Positions 27,776 through 36,188 of a stretch of 64,000 nucleotides of DNA are shown one piece after another. How positions within the stretch are numbered: the first letter of the stretch is position 1; each line of letters begins with the position of its first letter. A model generated the notes under the pieces. That model had not been told where the DNA came from. It did no database searches and saw only the letters and a program-made list of their open reading frames with translations. The DNA comes from Candidatus Saccharimonadota bacterium. Lineage in GTDB: Bacteria > Patescibacteriota > Saccharimonadia > Saccharimonadales > UBA4665. The position numbers and the translations under genes are program-made. The stretch lies in the NCBI GenBank assembly GCA_003164595.1, contig PLTT01000007.1, positions 1 through 64,000 of the forward strand, given 5' to 3'.

Positions 27776-28378
27776 TTAACCTAAAGGTATCTCAAAGATC
27801 TTTCTTACACAAGTACCATTATTACCCATCTCAAACAAGCCAACTGATACGAACTCTCCGTCGAACAAAGATAAATCAGCGCTGACAGTTTTTTTAGTGT
27901 GCTCATCTTTGAACCGAGTTAATGTAAGGTGTGGCGCAAATTCACTACCAACACTTCGATATCCATAATTTTGAAGATTTATTAACTCAACACCTGTAGC
28001 TGTCTTTATTCTTTCCTGATCATTTTTGCGTAACCCGTCCCTTATTGGATTAATTTCTTCAAGAACTTTATTCTGAATACTATCAATGATCTCATTTCTT
28101 TTATATTCAACATCAAAATACCCTAATTCTTGATGAAATTCTTTCGGAGTAAGCTTTAAACGTGGAGTGGATTGTGCGATTCTTTCAAGGGCAATCCTTA
28201 CAGCTTCTATCGAGTCCAGGCTAAGCTGTACCATATAAAGTGAAACGTGAGGGTAATATTCACCTTCTTTTAGGGTAAATAAAGTTTCTTGAGATTTTAA
28301 TCCTTCACTCGTAGCATAAGCTAACATAGCAATAGATGGTGAAGGAAGTAGAACAACATCACAAGGTATTGAATCCAT
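27776..28378 (-). CDS. 2H phosphoesterase (LigT/CPDase-like)
   Basis: The 200-residue protein has the two H-x-T/S motifs of the 2H phosphoesterase superfamily, HVSLYM at about residue 44 and HLTLTRF at about 149. These enzymes open 2',3'-cyclic phosphates or act on 2'-5' linkages. ATTATA (minus-strand TATAAT) ends 6 nt before the ATG and there is no SD, so it is probably leaderless. The gene, with its own promoter and an upstream terminator, is bracketed by WY elements A and B like a single-gene cassette. Confidence 0.8.
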   Translation of the reverse strand: MDSIPCDVVLLPSPSIAMLAYATSEGLKSQETLFTLKEGEYYPHVSLYMVQLSLDSIEAVRIALERIAQSTPRLKLTPKEFHQELGYFDVEYKRNEIIDSIQNKVLEEINPIRDGLRKNDQERIKTATGVELINLQNYGYRSVGSEFAPHLTLTRFKDEHTKKTVSADLSLFDGEFVSVGLFEMGNNGTCVRKIFEIPLG

Positions 28379-28398
28379 ATATCAATTATAACAATAGA

Positions 28399-28422
28399 AA
28401 AAGACTTCGTATGAAGTCTTTT
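28399..28422 (-). terminator. Rho-independent terminator
   Basis: A perfect 10-bp stem (AAAAGACTTC/GAAGTCTTTT) with a GTAT loop and a T run on the minus strand. It ends the transcript of the 28483-29058 gene and isolates the promoter of the 2H phosphoesterase gene. Confidence 0.8.
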
Positions 28423-28435
28423 AACACTAGCGTTA

Positions 28436-28465
28436 TGGTACACTACACTAGATGAGGTTCGAACC
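28436..28465 (+). repeat. WY element B
   Basis: The plus strand reads WYTTLDEVRT and the frame stops 6 codons later. Compared with element A, several differences are third-position changes. It lies between the stop of the 191-aa membrane protein gene (28483) and the terminator. Confidence 0.6.
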
Positions 28466-28482
28466 GCTTTACTAGTCTTCGA

Positions 28483-29058
28483 CTAACTGTGCGCAATAAT
28501 AGAAATTGTTGCTAGAAAAATTAAGCAATAGGTCGTCTCAAATAGAAAAGTATATTTACGTAGTTTCCGAATTGCGAAAAGACAACTTAAGATAATTGCT
28601 AGAATTATAAAAATCAAGATACTGACTTTATCTATAATATTTAAATATTTACTGTAAACCAGAATAATTATTGGTAAAACAAGCATAGCACCCCCGACTG
28701 TAGTAGCCATTGCTTCATGTACCTTACGACTTTTGCCTATAGTTGCAGGCACCCAGACAAATATCATTTCGCATATTGCAGAGATCGCTAAGAGATAGTA
28801 AAAACCAACGGGCATATATATTTTAGGTCCAACCCACAGCCACATGAACATGTAATAAAGTGGGAAGAATATTGTCATTGCGATTGAGAATATAAAGCTT
28901 GACCGTTTTGAGTAGGCTACTGTCTGGCTAATTGTTTTGAGTACTGCGCCATTCTTATTATGATGAGATTTAACTACTGAACCGATAACTACAAATAAAG
29001 CGCCAATTGTATAAAAATCAAAAAACCTCCAGAACTCAACTGGGACAGCAGGAATCAT
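28483..29058 (-). CDS. Six-helix membrane protein, unknown function
   Basis: The 191-residue protein has about six hydrophobic segments (near residues 15-30, 52-75, 82-105, 117-135, 143-160 and 168-188) with few charged loop residues. I do not recognise the family. A minus-strand TACAAT ends 6 nt before the ATG, so it carries its own leaderless promoter. It lies between tRNA-Arg and WY element B and may be another cassette gene. Confidence 0.7.
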   Translation of the reverse strand: MIPAVPVEFWRFFDFYTIGALFVVIGSVVKSHHNKNGAVLKTISQTVAYSKRSSFIFSIAMTIFFPLYYMFMWLWVGPKIYMPVGFYYLLAISAICEMIFVWVPATIGKSRKVHEAMATTVGGAMLVLPIIILVYSKYLNIIDKVSILIFIILAIILSCLFAIRKLRKYTFLFETTYCLIFLATISIIAHS

Positions 29059-29102
29059 AGATTAATTGTAACAAATAGAAAGCTTTCTAAAATGCTTATG
29101 TT

Positions 29103-29179
29103 TGGTACCCCCGGCAAGACTCGAACTTGCGACCTTAGGCTTAGAAGTCCTCTGCTCTATCCATCTGAGCTACGGGGGC
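29103..29179 (-). tRNA. tRNA-Arg (TCT)
   Basis: Loop CTTCTAA gives anticodon TCT; the acceptor GCCCCCG/CGGGGGT and encoded CCA are intact. The anticodon stem is weak: only the middle three pairs form, with G27-A43 and A31-G39 mismatches. The rest of the molecule is normal, so I keep it as a gene. Confidence 0.85.
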
Positions 29180-29184
29180 GCTCA

Positions 29185-29259
29185 TGGTGCGGGATACCGG
29201 AGTCGAACCGGTGTCCTCAGTTTGGAAAACTGATATATTAACCGCTATACGAATCCCGC
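29185..29259 (-). tRNA. tRNA-Gly (TCC)
   Basis: Acceptor GCGGGAT/ATCCCGC, anticodon stem TCAGT/ACTGA around loop TTTCCAA (anticodon TCC), T-arm CCGGTTCGACTCCGG, discriminator A and encoded CCA. It is 5 bp from tRNA-Arg on the same strand. Confidence 0.95.
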
Positions 29260-29286
29260 AATAATCTAGATTATAACAGATTAGGA

Positions 29287-30807
29287 TCACATTTCATGTA
29301 AGACAGTGATATGAGCTCCGATTGAGTTAAGCCTTTCGGCCAAGTCCTCATATCCGCGATTAATCGTATAGACGTTACGAAGCGTGGATGTGCCACCTGC
29401 AGCCATCATCCCAATCAGTAGCATAACGGCTGGTCGAATACCGCTTGGGCAAACAACATCAGCTGAACGCCAGCGAGTTGGACCCTCTATGAAAGCGCGG
29501 TGCGGATCAGCCAGTTCGATCTTAACACCAATTTTCTTCATCTCGGTGTACATTAGCGCACGATCCTCATATACCCAGTCATGTATTAAAGTTCTGCCCC
29601 GTGCCACGGCTACAATCGGTACAAAATAAGGAAGATTGTCGATATTTAGTCCCGGGAATGGACGGCCATAAAGTTTTTCAACTGGGGCCGTAAGACGACC
29701 GTTGTGCTCGTAAATCGTAATATCCACTAACTCGGTATAGCCATTATCGGCTTTGTACGATTCGCTGACATCAAACTTCAACCCCATCTTTTCAAGTTTT
29801 AGAAGTTCAAGCTCAAGAAACTCTAGTGGCGCCCTCTTCACAGTAATAGAAGAATCGGTTGTGACGGCAGCAGAAATAAAGGTCATGGCCTCTACCGGAT
29901 CTTCACTTGGAGAATATGTAACATTCTTCTTTATCTCTGCGAGTCCTTGTACGCGCAAAGTAGTGGTGCCAATGCCATCGATTTTTACACCAAGTTTTCG
30001 TAAGAATAAACACATGTCCTGGACAGCATAATTTGCACTAGCCATTTTAATGACTGTCTCGCCAGGCGTTCTAGCAGCAGCCATAAGAATGTTTTCGGTC
30101 GTCGTATCGCCTGACTCATACAGAACAACCGTACGTTTGGGTAAATGTTTATGAACCGTTATGTTGTAGTTGCCCGTTCGGGTAACAACTTCAACACCAA
30201 ATTCTTCCAAACCATAAAGATGTGGCAGTACTGTTCGTCTACCAAGCTCACAGCCTCCAGCATAGGGTATTTGGAACTCTTTGAGATGATGCATCAGTGG
30301 ACCGATAAACATGATAACGCTGCGAGTCTTCCGGGCAGCTTCTTTGTGCATCTTGTCCATATTCAGCTTGAGGGGAGGCTTAATTTCAAGATCATTGCCA
30401 ACCCAGCGAATCTTTACGCCTATGCTCTCAAGAACCTCGATCAGACGATTTACTTCCTCAATACGGGGTACGTTCTTAAGTCTTGTCGTACCTTGATTTA
30501 ATAAGCTAGCAGCCAATAAGCCAACTGTCGCATTTTTGGACGATTTAACACTGATCGAGCCGTGAAGTTTGTGTCCGCCTTCTATTCGTAAATTAATTGA
30601 GGCATCGCTTAAGCTAATAAGAGATTTATTGAGGACATCGCTGATTCGGCCTAGGGTTTCTAGGCTTAGGTTCTGATGACCATGCTCAATACGGTTAACC
30701 GCGGACTGTGAGGTGTGAAGTCGGCCGGCAAACTCGGCTTGCGTTAAACCGCGTTCTTTTCTTATCTGAGATATTAAATCGCCAATTTTGGCATTTGTAC
30801 TAGGCAT
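29287..30807 (-). CDS. murA: MurA with N-terminal XRE helix-turn-helix
   Basis: The 506-residue fusion has an XRE/Cro-type HTH at residues about 8-62 (ERGLTQAEFAGRLHTSQSAVNRIEHG) followed by a full UDP-N-acetylglucosamine 1-carboxyvinyltransferase. Catalytic residues are present: K91-N92 in SSKNAT and the PEP-binding cysteine C186 in AGGCELGRR. MurA makes the first committed step of peptidoglycan synthesis. The HTH half suggests DNA binding, perhaps of its own promoter. The active-site loop (ELGRRTVLPHL) differs from the usual AIGARPVDLHL. Confidence 0.93.
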   Translation of the reverse strand: MPSTNAKIGDLISQIRKERGLTQAEFAGRLHTSQSAVNRIEHGHQNLSLETLGRISDVLNKSLISLSDASINLRIEGGHKLHGSISVKSSKNATVGLLAASLLNQGTTRLKNVPRIEEVNRLIEVLESIGVKIRWVGNDLEIKPPLKLNMDKMHKEAARKTRSVIMFIGPLMHHLKEFQIPYAGGCELGRRTVLPHLYGLEEFGVEVVTRTGNYNITVHKHLPKRTVVLYESGDTTTENILMAAARTPGETVIKMASANYAVQDMCLFLRKLGVKIDGIGTTTLRVQGLAEIKKNVTYSPSEDPVEAMTFISAAVTTDSSITVKRAPLEFLELELLKLEKMGLKFDVSESYKADNGYTELVDITIYEHNGRLTAPVEKLYGRPFPGLNIDNLPYFVPIVAVARGRTLIHDWVYEDRALMYTEMKKIGVKIELADPHRAFIEGPTRWRSADVVCPSGIRPAVMLLIGMMAAGGTSTLRNVYTINRGYEDLAERLNSIGAHITVLHEM

Positions 30808-30963
30808 TTGTTCATCTAATATACCATATGTGATACATTTTGTCCATCAGTTTAATAGTTTTTGTTTTTATTTAAGAGGTGATAAATATTATAGGCCTGA
30901 AGTCAATATATTGCTACAATTAAATGTATAACTCATCTGAGGCTAAATGAAGAGGAGTGCTCT

Positions 30964-32250
30964 ATGAAAAAATTACAAGATGGGCAACTACAGAAGTTAA
31001 TAGAAGCTGAAGAGCAAAGACAGCGTGATGAACTTGAGCTAATCCCAAGCGAAAACTATGTTAGTCGTGATGTATTAACGGCTTTGGGCAGTGTATTTAC
31101 CAACAAATACTCGGAAGGATATCCTGGCCGACGTTACTATGGCGGTCAAGAAAACACTGATAAGATTGAAAATATTGCCATAGACCGTGCTAAAAAATTA
31201 TTTAATGCGGACCATGCCAACGTTCAGCCACATTCCGGTGCACCGGCAAATATAGCCGTCTATCAGGCCTGGCTTAACCCAGGTGACACGATTATGGCAA
31301 TGAGACTTGATCATGGCGGTCACCTCACCCACGGTGCCCCAGTGACTGCAAGTGCTAAACTTTATAATTTTGTACGTTATGGGGTTAAAGACGTTGAAAC
31401 TGGCGAAATTGACTACGAAGAAATGCGACGCGTTGCCCTCAAAGAAAAACCAAAGATTATTTTGGCTGGCTTTAGCGGATATACCAGAAGCCTGGATTAT
31501 GCCAAAATTGCCGCTATCGGCCAAGAGGTCGGAGCGGTGCTAATGGCAGACATGGCCCATATAGCTGGTTTGATCGCTGCCGGAGTACTACCTAACCCTT
31601 TTGACTATGGCTTTAACATTATTACAACCACTACCCACAAGACTCTACGGGGTCCGCGTGGTGGCCTAATACTAACTAAAGGGACTGTTAGCAATCCTCT
31701 TAGGGCTCCTGAAAAAACCATAGATAATTTACCTACCCTTATAGACCGAGAAGTCTTCCCGGGATCTCAGGGCGGACCACACATGAACACCATATTTGCT
31801 AAAGCTGTGGCCTTTGGAGAGGCCCTAGATCCATCATTTAAGGTTTATGCCAACAATATACTTATAAATGCCAAGCGCTTGGCAGACGAGTTACTCAAAC
31901 GAGACTTCAAGTTAGTGGGCGGTGGTACGGATAATCACATGATCATGATCGATATGTTTGGTAGTTATGGATTAACCGGGCGAGAAGCCCAGGACGATCT
32001 TGATAAAGTCGGACTACCAGCTAATTGCAACGCCATACCGGATGATAAGCTTCCACCATACCGTCCAAGTGGCCTTAGACTAGGTACGCCAGCCATCACT
32101 ACAAGGGGCTTAAAGGAAAATGACATGGTTACAATTGCAGACTGGATTTTACAGACCGTCAAAGCCCATGGTAATGATAAAAAGTTAGCGACCATAAAAG
32201 CCGAGGTCGTAGATTTTGCCAGAAGATTCCCACTACCTAGTGATATCTAA
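30964..32250 (+). CDS. glyA: Serine hydroxymethyltransferase
   Basis: The 428-residue PLP enzyme has ELIPSENYVSRDVL near the N-terminus, GYPGRRYYGG, the HGGHLTHG region, DMAHIAGLIA and the PLP lysine in TTTTHKTLRGPRGG. It converts serine and tetrahydrofolate to glycine and methylene-tetrahydrofolate. An AAGAGGAGTG ribosome site precedes the ATG, and a TACAAT box lies about 45 nt upstream. Confidence 0.97.
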   Translation: MKKLQDGQLQKLIEAEEQRQRDELELIPSENYVSRDVLTALGSVFTNKYSEGYPGRRYYGGQENTDKIENIAIDRAKKLFNADHANVQPHSGAPANIAVYQAWLNPGDTIMAMRLDHGGHLTHGAPVTASAKLYNFVRYGVKDVETGEIDYEEMRRVALKEKPKIILAGFSGYTRSLDYAKIAAIGQEVGAVLMADMAHIAGLIAAGVLPNPFDYGFNIITTTTHKTLRGPRGGLILTKGTVSNPLRAPEKTIDNLPTLIDREVFPGSQGGPHMNTIFAKAVAFGEALDPSFKVYANNILINAKRLADELLKRDFKLVGGGTDNHMIMIDMFGSYGLTGREAQDDLDKVGLPANCNAIPDDKLPPYRPSGLRLGTPAITTRGLKENDMVTIADWILQTVKAHGNDKKLATIKAEVVDFARRFPLPSDI

Positions 32251-32253
32251 AAA

Positions 32254-33282
32254 TTAGGGTAATAGTTCCGGTTCTTGCGAGAGAGTGACATTAAATATCT
32301 CTTGAACGATATCGACAATTTTTTTCTTGAATATCATAAGATCGTTGGTAGTCTTGGCGCTCTCATTAACGAGTATTAATGGTTGGCTGAACCAAGTTGC
32401 CATGCCGGTCTCATGATCATGCATGTCTTTGAACCCAGCTTTTTCTATAAGCCATGCAGCGGATAGCTTATACTTGCCATCATTAGTCGGCCAATGCTTA
32501 ATATCTGGATAACGTGCAGCTAGCTCATTAAAGGCGTCTTGGTCAATAACTGGGTTGGCAAAGAATGACCCGTTATTAGCAATTTTAGCGGGGTCAGGCA
32601 ACTTAGAGGTTCGGATTTCATAAACTGCCTTGCGTATGTTTTGCGGGGAATAATTGGTGATGTTTCGCTGGCTTAGATAGTCTTGGAGTGATGAATAAAA
32701 AGGTGGTTGCATATGCGTTCTGTACAAGTGAAAATTCAGATAAGTAATGAAATATCTGCCCTTGGCAGTGGTATTGAATATGCTGGAACGGTAATTAAAC
32801 CCACACTCCTTATTACTCAGGATTATGAAGTTTCTGGTTTCTCTGTCATAAGCTTCCACGCTGTCTAGGGTCTGGGAAATTTCTTGCCCATAGGCACCAA
32901 CATTCTGCACCGGAGTTGCACCGGCTGTTCCGGGAATTAAGCTAAGCGCTTCGATTCCGCTAGCGTTGTCCGCAACACTCCGCGCCACTACACCGTCCCA
33001 ATTCTCGCCAGCACCGACTCTTATGAAATAGTCTTTATCGTCTTCATTCGTGACTTCATATCCAGGAAATTCATTGACAACAACTAGGCCATTAAAACCC
33101 TCGTCTCGCCAAATAATATTGCTGCCTGAACCAATCATCAAAACTGACAGCTCTCTTCTATCTGCCCAATCCAATGCGTCCAACAGCTCTTCCTTGCCCC
33201 GGACGTGAACCAAATAATTGGCCTTTCCCCCGAGTCGCATGGTTGAGTACAGCGCTAGGGGGACTTCATGCATTATTTTCAT
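32254..33282 (-). CDS. murB: UDP-N-acetylenolpyruvoylglucosamine reductase MurB
   Basis: The 342-residue FAD enzyme has STMRLGGKANYLV, the FAD-binding VLMIGSGSNIIW, GIEALSLIPGTAGATPVQNVGAYG, the catalytic Ser region NNGSFFANPV and the type I MurB insertion length. It reduces the MurA product to UDP-MurNAc, so the two enzymes lie within 4 kb although on separate transcripts. Confidence 0.95.
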   Translation of the reverse strand: MKIMHEVPLALYSTMRLGGKANYLVHVRGKEELLDALDWADRRELSVLMIGSGSNIIWRDEGFNGLVVVNEFPGYEVTNEDDKDYFIRVGAGENWDGVVARSVADNASGIEALSLIPGTAGATPVQNVGAYGQEISQTLDSVEAYDRETRNFIILSNKECGFNYRSSIFNTTAKGRYFITYLNFHLYRTHMQPPFYSSLQDYLSQRNITNYSPQNIRKAVYEIRTSKLPDPAKIANNGSFFANPVIDQDAFNELAARYPDIKHWPTNDGKYKLSAAWLIEKAGFKDMHDHETGMATWFSQPLILVNESAKTTNDLMIFKKKIVDIVQEIFNVTLSQEPELLP

Positions 33283-33353
33283 TAACTTTCATTATACCTC
33301 AGTGTTTAGCTTAGGCTTGCTTAGTACCCAAGAAGCGCGTTAATATATAGGTT

Positions 33354-33917
33354 ATGCAGAAACCTTTCCTGGAGTTAGGCAATGAACTAAAAGCTATTCG
33401 CAACAAACAGCACGAGAGCCTTGCGGAAGTTTCTGGGGCAGTAGAAATTGATATCGACTTTTTAGAGCGTATTGAAATTGGTCAAGAACGCCCCAGTGAA
33501 GACCTGCTGATGTTACTTATTAGCCATTTTGATATTACCGAAGACGATGCCGTAGTGCTTTGGCAAATGGCCGGGTATTATGATCAGACAAATGTTGATA
33601 GAAACCCACTATTGAATGACCCGAATCATCCTGTAGTTGTCATGATGGCATTAGATAGCAGAATAATTTACAGCGATGATGCTCAAGTCAGTGTTGATAA
33701 AAAGGGCGTAGTGCTGAACTTTCTCCAGCACGGAGGAATAGCAAACCAACAGATACCAATTGCTAGAGTTGGTATGAGTCACGAGCAAGCTAAGAATTTA
33801 TTAATAACCTTACATCAATCGTTGGTGACTGGGACTGAAGCCACGAAACAGAAAAGGCTTACTATCTCCAAGCAAAAAAATATCTCGAAACGTAAGAAAT
33901 CCAATAGCCAAAAATAG
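33354..33917 (+). CDS. XRE-family regulator
   Basis: The 187-residue protein has an N-terminal helix-turn-helix (about residues 8-65; LGNELKAIRNKQHESLAEVSG ... IEIGQERPSEDLL), a middle domain of unknown fold and a Lys-rich tail. It probably binds DNA as a dimer. It starts next to the divergent murB gene and may regulate it. The AT-rich box just upstream suggests a leaderless start. Confidence 0.78.
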   Translation: MQKPFLELGNELKAIRNKQHESLAEVSGAVEIDIDFLERIEIGQERPSEDLLMLLISHFDITEDDAVVLWQMAGYYDQTNVDRNPLLNDPNHPVVVMMALDSRIIYSDDAQVSVDKKGVVLNFLQHGGIANQQIPIARVGMSHEQAKNLLITLHQSLVTGTEATKQKRLTISKQKNISKRKKSNSQK

Positions 33918-33995
33918 AAAATACGACTTGGTCCTTTTTGTAAATGCTATTTACAGATAAGAACTTGGGGTGATATCTGGTATAATTGGCTTTAT

Positions 33996-34072
33996 GCGCC
34001 CGTAGCTCAGCGGATTAGAGCACTTGTCTTCGGAACAAGGGGTCGGCGGTTCGAATCCGTCCGGGCGTACCA
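33996..34072 (+). tRNA. tRNA-Arg (TCG)
   Basis: Acceptor GCGCCCG/CGGGCGT (G1-U72), anticodon stem CTTGT/ACAAG around CTTCGGA (anticodon TCG), T-arm GGCGGTTCGAATCCGTC and encoded CCA. A TATAAT at 33981-33986 lies just upstream. Confidence 0.95.
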
Positions 34073-34164
34073 TTATATTTTTTAATGTTATAATCTCTGT
34101 TTATCTTGTTCTGATATTGCATTTTTTGGCTCGAATCCTACTTGCTCGGCCAGATACAATCACA

Positions 34165-34596
34165 CTAGCGATCAGGGTGTTTAGCGCTTTCGTGGAGATG
34201 ATTGATAGCTCTATATGCAAGAAACAAAGTTAAAACAGCTATTGGTAACTCAACTAATATGGCAAGCAAAAGTGCAACCCACTGTTGTTTCCCCGATTTT
34301 GAAGTTAATATGTCAAACCAGGCATCAATGAATAGGATGGTTGATAATGAAATCGCCGATAATGTAAACCAAATAGTTTTTCTAATAGCAAGGAATGCTG
34401 TTAAGGCAAATAAGCATAACATTAAAACATCAAAACCCGCCCAAGCAAGATCCCAGTGATGAGCAAGCTGGCGTTCTGGTAGATCTTCTGCAAGAATATA
34501 TATCCATGGTGCAAGTACAATAACCGCAACGGCATAAAGTCCTATAACCCAATTAGGTATCACCCATTTAGGAAAATGAAATATTTGTTTTTCCAT
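34165..34596 (-). CDS. Four-helix membrane protein, unknown function
   Basis: The 143-residue protein has helices near 17-35, 50-70, 76-95 and 106-130. It resembles small multi-span proteins of no assigned role; I do not recognise a family. A TATTAT box upstream of the ATG suggests its own promoter. It is the first gene of the accessory region, just left of WY element C. Confidence 0.65.
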   Translation of the reverse strand: MEKQIFHFPKWVIPNWVIGLYAVAVIVLAPWIYILAEDLPERQLAHHWDLAWAGFDVLMLCLFALTAFLAIRKTIWFTLSAISLSTILFIDAWFDILTSKSGKQQWVALLLAILVELPIAVLTLFLAYRAINHLHESAKHPDR

Positions 34597-34677
34597 GCGT
34601 GTCTATAATAACAAATATAATTAGTGGTTGTCTTTTATAATCTCAAATAGACCAGACCGTGAAGCTCAGCTAAGCAC

Positions 34678-34743
34678 CATACTGTCTGATTAATACATAT
34701 TGTTCACTAGTATAGTTCGAACCTCAGACAGTATGCCGTACCA
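34678..34743 (-). repeat. WY element C with long inverted repeat
   Basis: On the minus strand 34711-34743 reads WYGILSEVRTI. A perfect 12-bp inverted repeat (CATACTGTCTGA at 34678-34689, TCAGACAGTATG at 34724-34735) folds the element around a 34-nt loop. No T run follows, so it is not a standard terminator. It lies 12 bp after the VapC stop. Confidence 0.65.
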
Positions 34744-34755
34744 TTTTATTTACGC

Positions 34756-35145
34756 TTATACGTTTGGTGCTTGCGCTCTTTTATTACTCTGGTTTATTAA
34801 TTTCTTATCAAATGTCCAAACAGGTAGTACGTTCTGCAATTCTGCGTAATTAAGAAGACAGCAATCCAAGAATGACCATAAAGGATGTTCAGAATATTCT
34901 GTGAGTGCTCGTTGGAAGAGTGTACGGCTACAGTTAAAAATTGGCTCATCTATAACTTTGTGAAGATTATCAGATACTAGGCTTCGTGGTATCTCATAAA
35001 ACTTCTCAAGAGCAAAGGCTAACTCAACTAGTATTACATCTGGCACATGGAGTTCTTTGGTAGCTGCAAAAAGTTTATCTATAGACTTAGTGCGATTAAT
35101 ATCACGATCTAACAGCCAGTCCAGCAATATATTAGTGTCAACCAT
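34756..35145 (-). CDS. VapC-like PIN-domain toxin
   Basis: The 129-residue protein starts MVDTNILLDWLLDRD with the first PIN-domain Asp, has VILVELAFALEKFY with the conserved Glu, and WSFLDCCLLNYA plus TFDKKL with the remaining acidic residues. VapC toxins are Mg-dependent RNases. It overlaps the AbrB-type antitoxin gene by one base, the standard antitoxin-first order. Confidence 0.87.
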   Translation of the reverse strand: MVDTNILLDWLLDRDINRTKSIDKLFAATKELHVPDVILVELAFALEKFYEIPRSLVSDNLHKVIDEPIFNCSRTLFQRALTEYSEHPLWSFLDCCLLNYAELQNVLPVWTFDKKLINQSNKRAQAPNV

Positions 35146-35411
35146 TATTTTCCACTAAATTCCTGAGCAACGTGCATGTCATAACCAACTCCGCTCACAT
35201 AATTTTTATGTGATGTCTTGGCTTTTTCTAGGGCAAGCTTATTTGCTTGACGTATTTCTTTAATTGTTTGGGCCCGCTTGAGCGTGTACTCACCTGTCGA
35301 TGGATTCTTAGTAAAAGATATAAGCATCCCAGGCTTAACTCCTAGATGATCACGTATTTCCTTAGGAATTGTTGTTGTACCTTTGCTAGTAAGTATGGTT
35401 TTGTATATCAT
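35145..35411 (-). CDS. AbrB/SpoVT-type antitoxin
   Basis: The 88-residue protein has a swapped-hairpin AbrB DNA-binding domain (TSKGTTTIPKEIRDHLGVKPGM) and a C-terminal helix rich in Lys/Ala that would hold the toxin. I choose the ATG at 35411 because a TATCAT box lies just upstream; the longer ORF adds 12 unrelated residues. It would repress its own operon. Confidence 0.87.
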   Translation of the reverse strand: MIYKTILTSKGTTTIPKEIRDHLGVKPGMLISFTKNPSTGEYTLKRAQTIKEIRQANKLALEKAKTSHKNYVSGVGYDMHVAQEFSGK

Positions 35412-35468
35412 GTATGAATGATAACATATAGTATTACCACAAATCAAAAGTATTACGACCTAATTACA

Positions 35469-35500
35469 GTGGTTCGAACCCCGGGCATTATGGTGTACCA
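35469..35500 (-). repeat. WY element D
   Basis: The minus strand reads WYTIMPGVRTTV. With element C it brackets the AbrB-VapC pair in the same orientation. The left end contains the palindrome TATGG-TGTA-CCATA on the plus strand. Confidence 0.6.
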
Positions 35501-35514
35501 TATTTGCAACAAAC

Positions 35515-35540
35515 AAAGACATCAGATCCGACGTCTTTTT
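35515..35540 (+). terminator. Rho-independent terminator-like hairpin
   Basis: AAAGAC-A-TC pairs with GA-C-GTCTTT, with one mismatch in the stem, and is followed by a T run on the plus strand. It lies directly before the TACTAT box of the Nudix gene and insulates it. Confidence 0.6.
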
Positions 35541-35555
35541 TGATACTATTAATCT

Positions 35556-36077
35556 ATGGACGATGAACTTTTAGACTTGGTAAATAAAAACGACATAGTT
35601 ATAGGTACTATAAACCGCAAAGATTATAAACAACTTTTGGCTAAAGATATGGGTTATATACGTGCATCCGATCTGTTTATCATGAATAGCAAAGGTAGAC
35701 TATATGTACCTGTACGCACCGCACATAAAACAATCGCACCAAATGGTCACGATTACAGTGTCGGTGGACACGTTGGATCGGGGGATGATTATCTTTCTAC
35801 AATTATTCGTGAAGCTAAAGAAGAATTAAACATCGATATTCAAAAGGAAGATACAGCATTTATCACAAAAACAGTTTCTGAAACTATAAAGTACATACGC
35901 TGCGTTTATCTAATGTATTGCGATGAGACACCCGCGTTTAACCCTGATGACTTTGTTAGTGCTGAATGGCTTTATCCAGACGAGCTAATTAATAAAATTG
36001 ATGAGGGGCATCCCGCAAAGAGCAGTCTCAAAGATACTGTGATCTTGTTACAAGGATACCTTGATAGCCACAAGTAA
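35556..36077 (+). CDS. Nudix hydrolase, IDI-like
   Basis: The 173-residue protein has a Nudix box of the form GGHVGSGDDYLSTIIREAKEELNI (positions about 70-93), with Asp in place of the first Glu of the box, and the IDI/Nudix N-terminal lead DLVNKNDIVIGTINR. It hydrolyses a nucleoside-diphosphate-linked substrate of unknown identity. TACTAT ends about 7 nt before the ATG. Its stop codon touches WY element E. Confidence 0.82.
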   Translation: MDDELLDLVNKNDIVIGTINRKDYKQLLAKDMGYIRASDLFIMNSKGRLYVPVRTAHKTIAPNGHDYSVGGHVGSGDDYLSTIIREAKEELNIDIQKEDTAFITKTVSETIKYIRCVYLMYCDETPAFNPDDFVSAEWLYPDELINKIDEGHPAKSSLKDTVILLQGYLDSHK

Positions 36078-36107
36078 GATTCGAACCTCAGACGCTATGA
36101 CATACTT
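36076..36107 (-). repeat. WY element E
   Basis: The minus strand reads KYVIASEVRI, a diverged version of the WY consensus with the first Trp lost. It overlaps the stop of the Nudix gene and lies upstream of the GH16-like gene. Confidence 0.5.
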
Positions 36108-36188
36108 GTCTTTGCGCTACCTTTGACAAACAATCAGTTTTGCAGTTAAATAAAGCTTGTAATAAACCTGAAATTAGTTAAAACAAAA

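Noticed and set aside
34024-34233. 69-aa ORF starting in tRNA-Arg(TCG)
   Set aside because: It begins inside the tRNA and overlaps the 4TM gene antisense, with no start signals.
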